Below, one piece after another: positions 1-7,651 of a stretch of DNA of 37,953 nt. Position 1 is the first letter of the stretch. Each line of letters starts with the position of its first letter. This DNA comes from Streptomyces sp. DvalAA-14 (lineage in GTDB: Bacteria; Actinomycetota; Actinomycetes; Streptomycetales; Streptomycetaceae), in the NCBI RefSeq assembly GCF_900091855.1, contig NZ_FMCH01000420.1:1-37953 (forward strand), given 5' to 3'. Below the pieces are notes generated by a model. It made no database searches, was not told where the DNA came from, and was given only the letters and a program-made list of their open reading frames with translations. The position numbers and the translations under genes are program-made.

Positions 1-51
1 CACATAGGACGAAAGAGCTATACAACCCTCCTCAGGGAACGTGAGCGGCAG

Positions 52-459
52 TCAGCGGCTCGGGAGGTGCGGGCCGGGCCGGAAGACCGGGTGGCGGCGT
101 GGGTGCCTCGGGCGTCGGCAGTCGCGGGCATCGAGGGCGTCGTTGAAGGCGAGCCAGCGGTCCGGGTCATCCCGATGGTCGAGGACAGTGACCAGGCGGG
201 ACTCCCACTCGTCCCGGATGCGGATGCCCTCTGCCAGAGCACCGGTCAGCGCCCGCAGGTCGTGGCTCCACCGCTTCGCGTGGCCGGGCGGCGCGGTGAG
301 CGCGGCAAGGTTCGTCTTCGCCCGCTCGATCGCCGCCGGGCCGTGGAAGAGGAACGTCTCGAATGGAAGCCAGCCTTCCGCATCGCGTTGAGCCTGCCGG
401 ATGCCGTAGGTCCCGCCGACCCCGCTGAAACCCCGTGGGCGTACGCGCTGAGCTGCAAG
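52..459 (-). pseudogene. coding-like remnant, hypothetical protein
   Basis: The minus-strand frame ending at 52 has a clear G/C third-position bias and normal residue composition over roughly 85 residues (for example EGWLPFETFLFHGPAAIERA and later ESRLVTVLDHRDDPDRWLAF), so it looks like once-translated sequence. No credible start codon with a ribosome binding site lies in this frame. Its N-terminal extension beyond about position 460 is the shadow of the gene at 486-713, and its last 20 residues turn into an Arg/Pro/His-rich tail that looks out of frame. A decayed or frameshifted gene is the simplest reading. I do not recognise the family, and no function is proposed. Confidence 0.3.
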
Positions 460-485
460 TTCGTTCGTCCCCGTGCCCTGGTGAG

Positions 486-713
486 CTATCGGAAGTCTCC
501 TGAGAGCCAAGTCAGGAGACGCGACCTGCCGCCACAGCCCCGGAATGGTTCGGACGCCAGGTAGTTGCTGTACCGCTTGGGTGTCGTTGGCAGCTCGCAC
601 TGTGCGGGCGGGACGGGCTGTCCCAGGAACCAGCCAGCCGCGAATACGGCCGCCAGGACGGTGGCGGTCACCAGGCGGCGCGGGGTGAGCCATGCGAGTC
701 TCGGTATGTGCAT
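486..713 (-). CDS. small hypothetical protein with one N-terminal membrane segment
   Basis: This is a 75-residue reading frame starting at an ATG at 713. The first 13 residues are basic, followed by a hydrophobic helix (residues about 15-32, VTATVLAAVFAAGWFLG) that could be an uncleaved anchor or signal peptide. A short polar tail carries two cysteines (in QCEL and GCGG). The stop comes abruptly just before the coding-like remnant at 52-459, which lies in another frame, so the two may be pieces of one broken gene. The ribosome binding site is weak. An earlier ATG at 839 would overlap the SRPBCC gene at 788-1198, so it was not chosen. Function is unknown. Confidence 0.35.
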   Translation of the reverse strand: MHIPRLAWLTPRRLVTATVLAAVFAAGWFLGQPVPPAQCELPTTPKRYSNYLASEPFRGCGGRSRLLTWLSGDFR

Positions 714-787
714 GATCGGCCAGCCTACGACCCTGTTGATGAGAGGCGGCACGCGATGCTCGCCGTGGCCCACGTCCCGGCCTGCCG

Positions 788-1198
788 TCAAGCGCTCGCG
801 AATTCGATTCCGCCGAGGCGGCCGAGGCAGGATGTCCACCCGGCTGTGTGGCTTGCGAGTTGATCGGTCGGCAGGTCGTGGTGGAAGAGTTCGACGATCG
901 TGTCCGGTCCGTCGGCCGTCAGCCGCACCTCGACCGTGGTCGAGCCGGCCGGCAGTACGTCACTTCCGGGAATTCCCCAGGTGAAGAGCACGCGGTTGGG
1001 CGGTTCGACAGCGATGAACCGCCCGCGCACCGAGGTCGTCTCCATGTCCAGGGCGAAGAGGCCGTCGGCTTCCGGCCGTAGGTCGGCCCACTGGCCGAGC
1101 CAACGGACCATCAGCGCCGCATCGGTGAAATACCCGAAGACCGTCTCCGGTGCCGCTGCGATCCGGACCGAGGCGGTCACCGTGTCGGTGGTGCTCAT
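788..1198 (-). CDS. SRPBCC / AHSA1-type domain protein
   Basis: This 136-residue protein has the START-like (SRPBCC, AHSA1) fold signature. An N-terminal strand (VTASVRIAAAPETVFGYFTD) is followed by a WLGQWADLRPEADG loop, a strand series ending LFTWGIPG, and a C-terminal helix beginning in GWTSCLGRL. Proteins of this family form a hydrophobic cavity, and the ligand cannot be told from sequence. The start codon overlaps the stop of the ArsR gene upstream (ATGA, 1195-1198), so it is translationally coupled to that regulator. ArsR-SRPBCC pairs of this kind are common in actinomycetes. Confidence 0.8.
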   Translation of the reverse strand: MSTTDTVTASVRIAAAPETVFGYFTDAALMVRWLGQWADLRPEADGLFALDMETTSVRGRFIAVEPPNRVLFTWGIPGSDVLPAGSTTVEVRLTADGPDTIVELFHHDLPTDQLASHTAGWTSCLGRLGGIEFASA

Positions 1199-1518
1199 GC
1201 GTTCCCCTGATCATGCTCGACGGCTTGCTTGAGCCGTTCCAGTGCGTCCGGCCAGAGATCGGTCAGCAGTGCCCGGACGTGGTCCAGGCCGGACAGGTCG
1301 AGTACGTAGAGCCGGCGGGTGCCGTCGCGGCGCTCGTGCAGGAGTCCGGCCCGCTGGAGAACGCGCAGGTGGTGGCTGACGCCCTGCTGAGTGACGTCGA
1401 AGTGTTCGGCGATCCGGCCGGCCGGCATCTCGCCGGCCCGGACCAGGCGCAGGATTTGGCGACGTTGTGGATCGGACAACGCGCGCAGGACGGCGTCGGT
1501 GCGTGCCTCGACGGTCAT
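1195..1518 (-). CDS. ArsR-family winged-helix regulator
   Basis: This 107-residue protein is almost entirely one ArsR winged helix-turn-helix: ALSDPQRRQILRLV, then AGRIAEHFDVTQQGVSHHL as the recognition helix, then the wing ERRDGTRRLYVLD. No cysteine metal site (ELCVCDL-type) is present, so it is probably not a metal sensor. ArsR proteins without metal sites commonly respond to small molecules and act with the adjoining AHSA1 gene. It sits between two SRPBCC genes: 43 bp after the one ending at 1562 and overlapping the one starting at 1198 by 4 bp. It is a candidate ligand of the palindrome at 2099-2112. Confidence 0.85.
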   Translation of the reverse strand: MTVEARTDAVLRALSDPQRRQILRLVRAGEMPAGRIAEHFDVTQQGVSHHLRVLQRAGLLHERRDGTRRLYVLDLSGLDHVRALLTDLWPDALERLKQAVEHDQGNA

Positions 1519-1561
1519 GCTGTCCAGGATCGCATGGCGGCGTTCCGCAGTCCCGGCGCGG

Positions 1562-2071
1562 TCATTGCGGCGTCGCGGAGCGACGGCGCCCGTCGGCTTC
1601 GCGGCGTTCGATGTCGGCCGGGGAGTGCCGCGGGTTGCCCTGGCCCGTCTCGACGTAGGCGCGCAGGCTGGGCAGAAAGTGGTCCCACCCCTGCTTGCAC
1701 ATCGTGTAGCACTCGACCCGCGGTGTCAGACCGTGATGCCGAAATGCCAGCTCGGACCCGCCGTTGGAGCGGGGCGACAGCTCGAAGGTGATCGTGGTGC
1801 CGGCCCAGTCGGGCACCGGGGCGTAGCCGAGACAGGTCCACCGCACGAGCGATGCCGGCCGGGCCTCGTCGACCCGCATGATCGCCGGCACGTCGTCACC
1901 GAAGAAGAACCGCAGCTCGCCGCCGGTGCCGCCGTTTCCGGTCGCCTCGGTCCACCAGCCGGTCACTCCGCGCACCGTGGTGAGGGCGTCGTAGACCGCT
2001 TCGGGTGGCTCGGTGAACTCCAGCGCGGCCCGGTAGTCCTCGTCCGGCTGGGCGTCGGGATCGGTGTTCAT
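1562..2071 (-). CDS. SRPBCC-domain protein, first gene of the ArsR operon
   Basis: This 169-residue protein begins with a short acidic tail, followed by an SRPBCC/START-like domain: YRAALEFTEPPEAVYDALTT, GVTGWWTEATG, GELRFFFGDD and the helix-forming YTMCKQGWDHFLPSLRAYVE. The ATG at 2071 has a good ribosome binding site (GGGAGGG about 7 nt upstream). It is the first gene of a three-gene minus-strand run, followed by the ArsR gene and a second, only distantly similar SRPBCC gene. The C-terminal 25 residues are charged and probably disordered. The ligand is unknown. Confidence 0.8.
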   Translation of the reverse strand: MNTDPDAQPDEDYRAALEFTEPPEAVYDALTTVRGVTGWWTEATGNGGTGGELRFFFGDDVPAIMRVDEARPASLVRWTCLGYAPVPDWAGTTITFELSPRSNGGSELAFRHHGLTPRVECYTMCKQGWDHFLPSLRAYVETGQGNPRHSPADIERREADGRRRSATPQ

Positions 2072-2098
2072 GGCATGCCCTCCCAGTATTTAAGCCAC

Positions 2099-2112
2099 CG
2101 CTTGTACAAGCG
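2099..2112. promoter_or_regulatory. perfect 14-bp palindrome, candidate ArsR operator
   Basis: CGCTTGTACAAGCG is a perfect inverted repeat 28 bp upstream of the ATG at 2071. It adjoins an A/T-rich stretch (TATTTAA, 2087-2093) that is unusual in this GC-rich DNA and could be the promoter. The dyad and position suit a dimeric winged-helix repressor, the obvious candidate being the ArsR protein encoded one gene downstream. Binding is inference. Confidence 0.5.
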
Positions 2113-2216
2113 ATGACGTGTGGAAGCTATCGTCTGATGAGAGGCGGGTCAATCGATCCGCATCCACAGGTCTCCGACATTGCGCGACTCTCCTTCGGCT
2201 CGCGAGCCCGGTCGGC

Positions 2217-2813
2217 TTACGGCCGGCGTACCGCTCGCAGGACGGTGTCATGGGTGTGGTGGGTGCCGGCGGGGGCCGGGGCGGCGCGCGGGCGGGTTCC
2301 GTTGATCAGGACATTCCAGGTGGGGTCGAGGAGTCGGGCGATGTCGTCGGGCTGGTAGTAGTCGGCGGGGTCGAAGCCCTCACGCGCTGGGAGATCCGCT
2401 CGGGCGTGGGTGCTGAACAGCAAGGTGCCCCCGGGGGCGACCGCGTTCAGCAGGCGGTACAGCGCGGTGTGGCCCGGCCGGCGGCGGAGGGGGAAGTAAT
2501 GGATGGACACCAGGTCGAAGGCGTCCGCCGGGAGTGAGGCGGTCGTGAGGTCGGTCCGTGCCCATGTCACGCGGTCCCCGACGTCGGTGGCAGCGGCGGC
2601 GGCGCGTTGGAGGGCGATGACGGAGATGTCGACCGCGGTGACGCGCCAGCCTCGCCGGGCGAGCCAGAGTGCGTCGGCTCCTTCGCCGCATCCGACGTCC
2701 AGCGCCTGGCCCGGTGGCAGGTCGGTGGCCTCGGCGATGAGTACGGGGTTGGGGCTGCCGCTGAAGACCCGGTCGCTGCCGCGGTACATCTCGTCCCAGT
2801 GCTGGGCGTCCAT
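2217..2813 (-). CDS. class I SAM-dependent methyltransferase
   Basis: This 198-residue protein starts with MDAQHWDEMYRGSDRVFSG. It contains the SAM-binding motif I ALDVGCGEGADALWLA (about residues 38-53), motif II VTAVDISVIAL, and motif IV-like FDLVSIHYF. This is the usual length and layout of small Rossmann methyltransferases (Methyltransf_25/11 type). The start is fixed by GAGGAGAG upstream of the ATG at 2813; the longer upstream frame has no coding character. It is divergent from the XRE-cupin regulator at 3043, with 229 bp between them, and the two are probably co-regulated. The substrate is not evident. A GGCTCGCGAGCC palindrome at 2197-2208 follows the stop. Confidence 0.88.
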   Translation of the reverse strand: MDAQHWDEMYRGSDRVFSGSPNPVLIAEATDLPPGQALDVGCGEGADALWLARRGWRVTAVDISVIALQRAAAAATDVGDRVTWARTDLTTASLPADAFDLVSIHYFPLRRRPGHTALYRLLNAVAPGGTLLFSTHARADLPAREGFDPADYYQPDDIARLLDPTWNVLINGTRPRAAPAPAGTHHTHDTVLRAVRRP

Positions 2814-2998
2814 GGCGTTGGGTTCTCTCCTCGGTTGCTCGGTCGTGGTCGGCGTGCGGCGGGCGGGCTTTGATACCTGCGTGGGTGTGGTGCCGGTCGC
2901 CCAGCACCTGTTCGCAGATACGGCAGTACCGTTGACCTGGGTTTTCGGGGCATCGTGACCGCCTCCGGGCATCACGGTGCCCCCACATCGACAATCGG

Positions 2999-3012
2999 GC
3001 AAACGTCTTTGC
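2999..3012. promoter_or_regulatory. inverted repeat upstream of XRE-cupin gene
   Basis: GCAAA-CGTC-TTTGC lies 30 bp before the ATG at 3043 in the methyltransferase/XRE divergent intergenic region. It is placed where a repressor could block the XRE promoter. An imperfect inverted pair built on GGGCATCRYGR lies just upstream (about 2949-2983). Operator function is inferred from position only. Confidence 0.35.
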
Positions 3013-3042
3013 GGAAAGTGAAAAGCGCGGCAGGGTGGACGT

Positions 3043-3645
3043 ATGACCGACGACTTCGATGCGGTGCTGGCCGCAGTCGGACCCCGGCTGCGCGAGCTGC
3101 GCCGCCGCGCCGGCGCCACCCTGACCGCCCTGTCGGAGACCACGGGCATCCCGATCAGCATCCTGTCCCGGCTGGAGTCCGGGCAGCGCAAACCGGGCCT
3201 GGAACTCCTGCTGCCCCTGGCCCGGGCCTACCGGATGCCGGTCGAGGAGCTGATCGGCGCCCCCTCCGACCTCGACCCCCGGGTGTATCCGCAGCCGTTC
3301 ACCCGTAACGGCATGACCGTCGTGCCGCTTTCGCGCACACCCGGCGGGCTGCAGGCGTTCAAACACATCCTGCCCGCCGGCCTGACCGACGGCCGCGAAC
3401 CCGACCCCCGTTCGCACGAGGGCTACCACTGGCTGTACGTCCTTGGGGGCCGCCTGCGCGTCGTCCTCGGCGACAAGGACTTCATCCTCACCGAAGGCGA
3501 AGCCGCCGAATTCGACACCCACCTCCCGCACTGGTTCGGCAACGCCGACGAGCACCCCGTGGAATTCCTCAGCATCCTCGGCCCCCAGGGCGAACGAGTC
3601 CACATCAAAGCCAGCTACCGCCCCGACGGCCCCCGCCTCCGCTGA
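3043..3645 (+). CDS. XRE-family HTH regulator with C-terminal cupin domain
   Basis: This 200-residue protein has an XRE/Cro helix-turn-helix over about residues 13-70 (LRELRRRAGATLTALSETTG, then ISILSRLESGQRKPGLELLL). A small beta-barrel cupin domain follows over about residues 100-190 (HEGYHWLYVLGGRLRVVLGD, then FDTHLPHWFGNADEHPVEFL). HTH-XRE plus cupin_2 proteins sense small molecules or metabolites and typically control a neighbouring gene, here the divergent methyltransferase at 2217-2813. The ATG is preceded by GGCAGGGTGG. Length and domain order are normal for the family. Confidence 0.9.
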   Translation: MTDDFDAVLAAVGPRLRELRRRAGATLTALSETTGIPISILSRLESGQRKPGLELLLPLARAYRMPVEELIGAPSDLDPRVYPQPFTRNGMTVVPLSRTPGGLQAFKHILPAGLTDGREPDPRSHEGYHWLYVLGGRLRVVLGDKDFILTEGEAAEFDTHLPHWFGNADEHPVEFLSILGPQGERVHIKASYRPDGPRLR

Positions 3646-3909
3646 ACAGCCCACGGCCCGGGGAGCCCCGGAGAGGACCGTGCCCCTCGGCGAGCGCCCC
3701 GGTCCGGCCGTCGTACGTGGCTCCGGCCCGGATGCCCTGATGGTCAGCGCCAGTTGCCGACGAATCTCGTTCCTTCGTTGCCCACGTGACCGCCGCACCA
3801 ATCCGAACGGGCGCGCGGTCCGAATACCCCCTTGGAGAGTTCCTCTCCTGCTGGTGAGCCGGGCCTCGCGGCCGACTCGGCGGTAAACGCGAGTGAAGGG
3901 CAGATCAGC

Positions 3910-4710
3910 ATGCGATCCACCAAGGCACGAGTCCTGACGGCGATAGCCGTAGCCGCCACACCGTTGGCGCTTCCGGCGGCGGCGTGGGCGGCCCCGGCCG
4001 CCACCGACGTCCCGTGGGTCACCTACCAGGCATCGCTCGACCCGATCACGGCCAACCATGTGACCGGCAGCGGCAAGGCGATGCTCCAACTCTCCGGCAA
4101 CACCGCCAAGATCACGGTCACCGCGTCCGGCCTGGTCGGCGGCGCCTCCCCGCACGCGATGCACATCCACGTCGACGGCTCCGGCGTCTGTCCCAAGCCG
4201 TCGGAGGCCAAGGACCACAACGGACACGCCTCCATCAACGTCGCCGACGCCATGACGGACTACGGGATGATCGGCACCTCCCTGACCACCAGCGGCGACA
4301 GCACGCCCAACAGCGCGCTGGCCGTCACCCGCTTCCCGGCCGGCGCCGTGGTCAACTACAGCCGCACACTGGAGGTCACCGACGACGTCGCGGCCAACCT
4401 CAAGTCCGGTAAGGCCGTTCTGGTCATCCACGGCATCGACTACAACGGCAACGGAAAGTACGACAGCGTGCTGGGCGCCAGCGAACTCGACAAGACGCTG
4501 CCCGCCGAGGCCACCGACCCGGCGCTGTGCGGCGCGTTCACCACCTCGCAGATGGCGTCGATGCCGGCCGGCGGCGCCGACACCGGCGACGGGGCCACCC
4601 AGGCACACGGCACCGACACCGGCATGGTCGCGGGCGGCAGCGCCGCCGCGCTGATCGGCCTGGGCGCCGGCGGCTACGCGCTGCGCCGTCGGAGCGTCAC
4701 CGCCCGATGA
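3910..4710 (+). CDS. exported CHRD-like protein with C-terminal sorting-signal-like tail
   Basis: The 266-residue product has a Sec signal peptide (basic start, hydrophobic core, AWA-A cleavage region near residue 27). A beta-rich domain follows with HAMHIHVDGSGVCPKP and regularly spaced hydrophobic strands, resembling CHRD/SOD-like repeats. The last 50 residues are a polar linker (MPAGGADTGDG, residues 218-228), then HGTDTG, a hydrophobic helix (about 238-258) and a RRR cytoplasmic stop. That is the layout of a sortase substrate, but there is no LPXTG. The gene overlaps the class F sortase by ATGA at 4707-4710, so the pair should be co-expressed. I chose the ATG at 3910 because it starts the signal peptide. 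Confidence 0.75.
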   Translation: MRSTKARVLTAIAVAATPLALPAAAWAAPAATDVPWVTYQASLDPITANHVTGSGKAMLQLSGNTAKITVTASGLVGGASPHAMHIHVDGSGVCPKPSEAKDHNGHASINVADAMTDYGMIGTSLTTSGDSTPNSALAVTRFPAGAVVNYSRTLEVTDDVAANLKSGKAVLVIHGIDYNGNGKYDSVLGASELDKTLPAEATDPALCGAFTTSQMASMPAGGADTGDGATQAHGTDTGMVAGGSAAALIGLGAGGYALRRRSVTAR

Positions 4711-5408
4711 CCACCAAGGAACCCCACGCAGGCCACCCCACACGACGGACGGCAGTGGTACTCGTCGTGCTCGCGGTGGCCTGCGTGGCCGCCGGCGTCA
4801 CCACCATCCTGGCCGGGACGGGCGGCGGCGGCACGCCCCCGCCGCAGCCGGGCCCGATGGCCGCCGGGCAGATGCCGGACCACATGACCGGCTCCGCGCT
4901 GCCGGCCCCGCCGACCACCTCCGCGTCCCCCAAGACCGCGCCGGCCGGCGCCCCCGCACTGCCCGCCTCCCGACCGACGGCACTCGATATCCCGGCCATC
5001 GGCGTCCACTCCAGCCTGCTGGACCTGGGCCTGAACAAGGACGGGTCGCTGGAAGTCCCCGGCAAGCCGCTCCAGGCCGGCTGGTTCCACGACTCACCCA
5101 CCCCCGGCCAGACCGGCCCGGCGGTGATCCTCGGCCACGTCGACTCCTACGCCACCGGCCCGGCCGTCTTCTACCGCCTCGGCGCGATGAAACCGCACCA
5201 GCAGATCCGGGTCACCCGCGCCGACCGTACGACCGCGGTCTTCACCGTCGACGCGGTCCGGTCCTATCCGAAGAAGACTTTCCCGACCCTCGACGTCTAC
5301 GGCAACACGCCCGACCCCGAACTGCGGCTGATCACCTGCTCCGACTGGAACAGCCGCACCCACAGCTACCAGGGCAACACCATCGTCTACGCACACCTCA
5401 CCGGCTAG
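4707..5408 (+). CDS. class F sortase
   Basis: This 233-residue protein has an N-terminal membrane anchor (about residues 15-36). A Pro/Ala/Thr-rich extracellular linker (40-90) leads to a sortase beta-barrel with the catalytic His in ILGHVDS (H144), Cys in LITCSD (C211) and a following Arg (R217). The final motif NTIVYAHLTG is typical of class F enzymes. Sortases join secreted proteins to cell-wall peptidoglycan through a Cys transpeptidation intermediate. Its ATG overlaps the stop of the CHRD-like gene, whose C-terminal tail is the natural candidate substrate. Membrane-anchored, acting on the outer face. Confidence 0.9.
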   Translation: MTTKEPHAGHPTRRTAVVLVVLAVACVAAGVTTILAGTGGGGTPPPQPGPMAAGQMPDHMTGSALPAPPTTSASPKTAPAGAPALPASRPTALDIPAIGVHSSLLDLGLNKDGSLEVPGKPLQAGWFHDSPTPGQTGPAVILGHVDSYATGPAVFYRLGAMKPHQQIRVTRADRTTAVFTVDAVRSYPKKTFPTLDVYGNTPDPELRLITCSDWNSRTHSYQGNTIVYAHLTG

Positions 5409-5620
5409 ATCCGAGGTCGAGGCCGCGGAGTTCGACGGTGCCGGTGATGAGGGCGCGGGCAACCAACACGGCCGCTGGGGTCGGGACTTGTGCGTGACGC
5501 TTCTGTCCCCGCTGATGCCCGGGCGGATGGTTGGCTGGGCGATCGAGGGCGGAGGCGCGGCGACTCCTGACGCCTGTCATTCCCGGCCCCCCACCTGCGG
5601 GGGCACGCGTCCTGCTGGAA

Positions 5621-6400
5621 TCACCGGCCCGCGACGAGCAGGCGGTAGCCGTAGTCGACGGCGTCCCGGTCGAGCAGGTCGGCGTGGCGGCGGTGCCAGA
5701 TTCCGGAGGCCAGGTCTGCGCGCAGTCGCTCGATCGCCGGTTCGATCAAGGACGCGGGGAGCTGGGCGAAGGTGGAGCTCGCTTGTCGAATGACGGGGTC
5801 CAGGAAGTACTCCGGACGCCGCCAGTAGGCGATCTGGAAGCCGTCGGTGAAGTCGTGCGGAATGGGGAACGGAAGCACCGTGTGCGCTTCCAGGGCTTCC
5901 ACCACGGTGGACAGGGGTGTGAAGCGGGCCCGTTCGAACTGCCGGAGCTCCGGAAGGTACTCCTCGATCAGCCACAGCTCGGGCAGATGATACGGATCCA
6001 TGGTGAAAAGGACCTGCCGCCGGGAGACGCGCCGCATCTCATCGAGGCCACGGCGCAGGTCGGGCCAGTGCTGCACCGTCATCACCGCCGTCGCAGCATC
6101 GAACGCGCCGTCCTCGAAGGGCAGGTCCTCCGCCCCGGCCAGCACCTTTTGCCTGCCCGGATGCTGATCGAGCATCACCTGTGACGGGTCGACCGCGGTG
6201 ACCTCCATGTCGGCAGGCTCGTAGGAACCGGTCCCCGCCCCGATATTGACCACCGTGCGCGCCCCGGCCAGAGCCTGGCGGATCAGGGCAGCCAGCCGGG
6301 GGTCGGCCCGGCGGACGTTCCGGTATCCGATCCCGATGCGGTCGTACGTCGCCGGGCGCGGGCCCGGCCCCGAAGCAGAAGCAGAAGCAGAAGCAGTCAT
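5621..6400 (-). CDS. class I SAM-dependent methyltransferase
   Basis: This 259-residue protein carries the Methyltransf_11 pattern: TVVNIGAGTGSYEPADMEVT (motif I), VDPSQVMLDQHPG, LPFEDGAFDAATAVMTVQHW and RRGLDEMRRVSRRQVLFTMD. The C-terminal half (PELWLIEEYLPELRQFERAR onward) is a helical substrate domain. The N-terminus is a Ser-Ala repeat encoded by four GCAGAA-type hexamers, so it is likely disordered. A start downstream of the repeat is possible, but no better ribosome binding site was seen. The gene is convergent with the sortase operon. Substrate unknown. Confidence 0.85.
   Translation of the reverse strand: MTASASASASGPGPRPATYDRIGIGYRNVRRADPRLAALIRQALAGARTVVNIGAGTGSYEPADMEVTAVDPSQVMLDQHPGRQKVLAGAEDLPFEDGAFDAATAVMTVQHWPDLRRGLDEMRRVSRRQVLFTMDPYHLPELWLIEEYLPELRQFERARFTPLSTVVEALEAHTVLPFPIPHDFTDGFQIAYWRRPEYFLDPVIRQASSTFAQLPASLIEPAIERLRADLASGIWHRRHADLLDRDAVDYGYRLLVAGR
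6372..6395. repeat. 4 x 6-bp tandem repeat at methyltransferase start
   Basis: Four perfect copies of GAAGCA sit immediately inside the start of the gene at 5621-6400 and encode alternating Ser and Ala. Because the unit is six bases, copy-number change would add or remove Ser-Ala pairs without shifting the frame. Confidence 0.85.
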
Positions 6401-6589
6401 GATCTGGATCTCACCCGACGCTCATCGGCGGCGCAAGAGATGTGGGGCGCCGCGAGGGCGGGGGTGCTGCGGAGTGATCCGTATGTTCCGGAGTCCGGCG
6501 GTCCTAGGATGTCGAGAACGCGTCACCGGCTCCGTCCCAGGGACGTCAGCGGGCATCACCGGCCGCACGAAGAAGAAGGAGAAGCCGGC

Positions 6590-7030
6590 ATGGCGATTCA
6601 GCGGATGGACAACGTCGGCATCGTCGTCGAGGACATGGACGCGGCCATCGCGTTCTTCCTGGAACTCGGTATGGAGCTGGAGGGCAGGGCGGAGGTCGAG
6701 GGACTTTTCGCCGACCAGTGCACCGGACTCGACGGCGTCCGCTGCGACATCGCGATGGTCCGGACCCCGGACGGCCACGGCCGGCTCGAGCTGGCGAAAT
6801 ACCGCAGCCCCGAGGTGATCAGCGCCGGGCCGCGCAACCGGCCGCACAACATTCTGGGCACGCACCGCGTCATGTTCGCCGTCGACGACATCGAGGACAC
6901 CGTTGCCCGCCTGCGCCCTCACGGCGCCGAACTCCTCGGCGGGATCGGCCGGTTCGAGGACAGCTACCTGCTCTGCTACGTCCGCGGGCCGGAGGGCATC
7001 ATCGTCGGACTGGGCCAGCAACTGGGCTGA
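6590..7030 (+). CDS. VOC-family (glyoxalase/dioxygenase-like) protein
   Basis: This 146-residue protein contains one vicinal-oxygen-chelate unit pair: MDNVGIVVEDMDAAIAFFLE at the N-terminus, then TGLDGVRCDIAMV, GRLELAKY, HRVMFAVDDIEDTVARLRPH and a terminal PEGIIVGLGQQ. Family members coordinate a metal and act as isomerases, dioxygenases or antibiotic-binding proteins; the reaction here is not predictable. The ATG at 6590 has AAGAAGGAG upstream. It converges on the hypothetical gene at 7062, and the 31-bp gap includes a weak GGCCG/CGGCC hairpin. Confidence 0.85.
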   Translation: MAIQRMDNVGIVVEDMDAAIAFFLELGMELEGRAEVEGLFADQCTGLDGVRCDIAMVRTPDGHGRLELAKYRSPEVISAGPRNRPHNILGTHRVMFAVDDIEDTVARLRPHGAELLGGIGRFEDSYLLCYVRGPEGIIVGLGQQLG

Positions 7031-7061
7031 GACGAGGCCGACTTCGCGGACCGGCCGTGCT

Positions 7062-7562
7062 TCACTCCCGCCCACCGGTGGACCGTTCCGCTGGTTCCGG
7101 CCACGAGGTGCCCAGATCGCGGCGCATGACCACCTGCGCCTGCTCGGCTGCTGCGAGGTAGGCATGAAGCTGCCGGCCGAAGTCCGGATTCCCTCTGCCG
7201 GTGCCGCTGGCGACCAGGTCACGGAGGTCGCGCACTCTCCAAAAGGCCTGATTGACCGCATCCATGACCTCCCAGGGGGCGATCAGCGCGATCTCGTACC
7301 GCAGGGGGTACAGATTGCGGGACACGAAGACCTCGCGGGCTGCCAGCTGCGCCTCCCCGGCCGCATGCCCGGCACGGGCGATCTCGTCCAACCGCTGGTA
7401 CACGTCCGACAGCGCGCCCATGAATGCCGCGTACGTCTGGCGGCGGGTGTCCTCATTCAGGGCTGCCCGGTCGCGCCGCCAGCGAAGCCGGTCGGCAAGG
7501 AGCGTTGAACCGATGCCGATCCCGGCGCCGATCAACGTGTTCACGGGAGCCAGCCAGTCCAT
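7062..7562 (-). CDS. hypothetical membrane-anchored helical protein
   Basis: The 166-residue product begins with a hydrophobic, Gly-rich segment (WLAPVNTLIGAGIGIGSTLL) followed at once by basic residues (DRLRWRRDRA). This is the pattern of a single N-terminal membrane anchor. The remainder is predicted helical and rich in Ala, Glu and Arg (RRQTYAAFMGALSDVYQRLD), suggesting a coiled or bundled cytoplasmic domain. Similar small proteins are frequent in Streptomyces without an assigned role. It starts with ATG at 7562. I do not recognise a named domain. Confidence 0.7.
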   Translation of the reverse strand: MDWLAPVNTLIGAGIGIGSTLLADRLRWRRDRAALNEDTRRQTYAAFMGALSDVYQRLDEIARAGHAAGEAQLAAREVFVSRNLYPLRYEIALIAPWEVMDAVNQAFWRVRDLRDLVASGTGRGNPDFGRQLHAYLAAAEQAQVVMRRDLGTSWPEPAERSTGGRE

Positions 7563-7651
7563 GGGCTGGACTTTATGGGTCGGGCGCTCGGTGGTGAAGA
7601 CCGCTCACGATGAAAAGCCGGTTTGGCGCGGTGGTGGACGGCGGGGGTATC

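Noticed and set aside
67..564. 165-residue plus-strand frame at the left edge
   Set aside because: It lies antisense to the codon-biased minus-strand frame and has no domain or ribosome binding site.
2380..4743. 787-residue minus-strand open frame
   Set aside because: It is antisense to the XRE-cupin, CHRD-like and methyltransferase genes, is Gly/Arg/Val/His-rich, and lacks any domain; a shadow of GC-rich coding frames.
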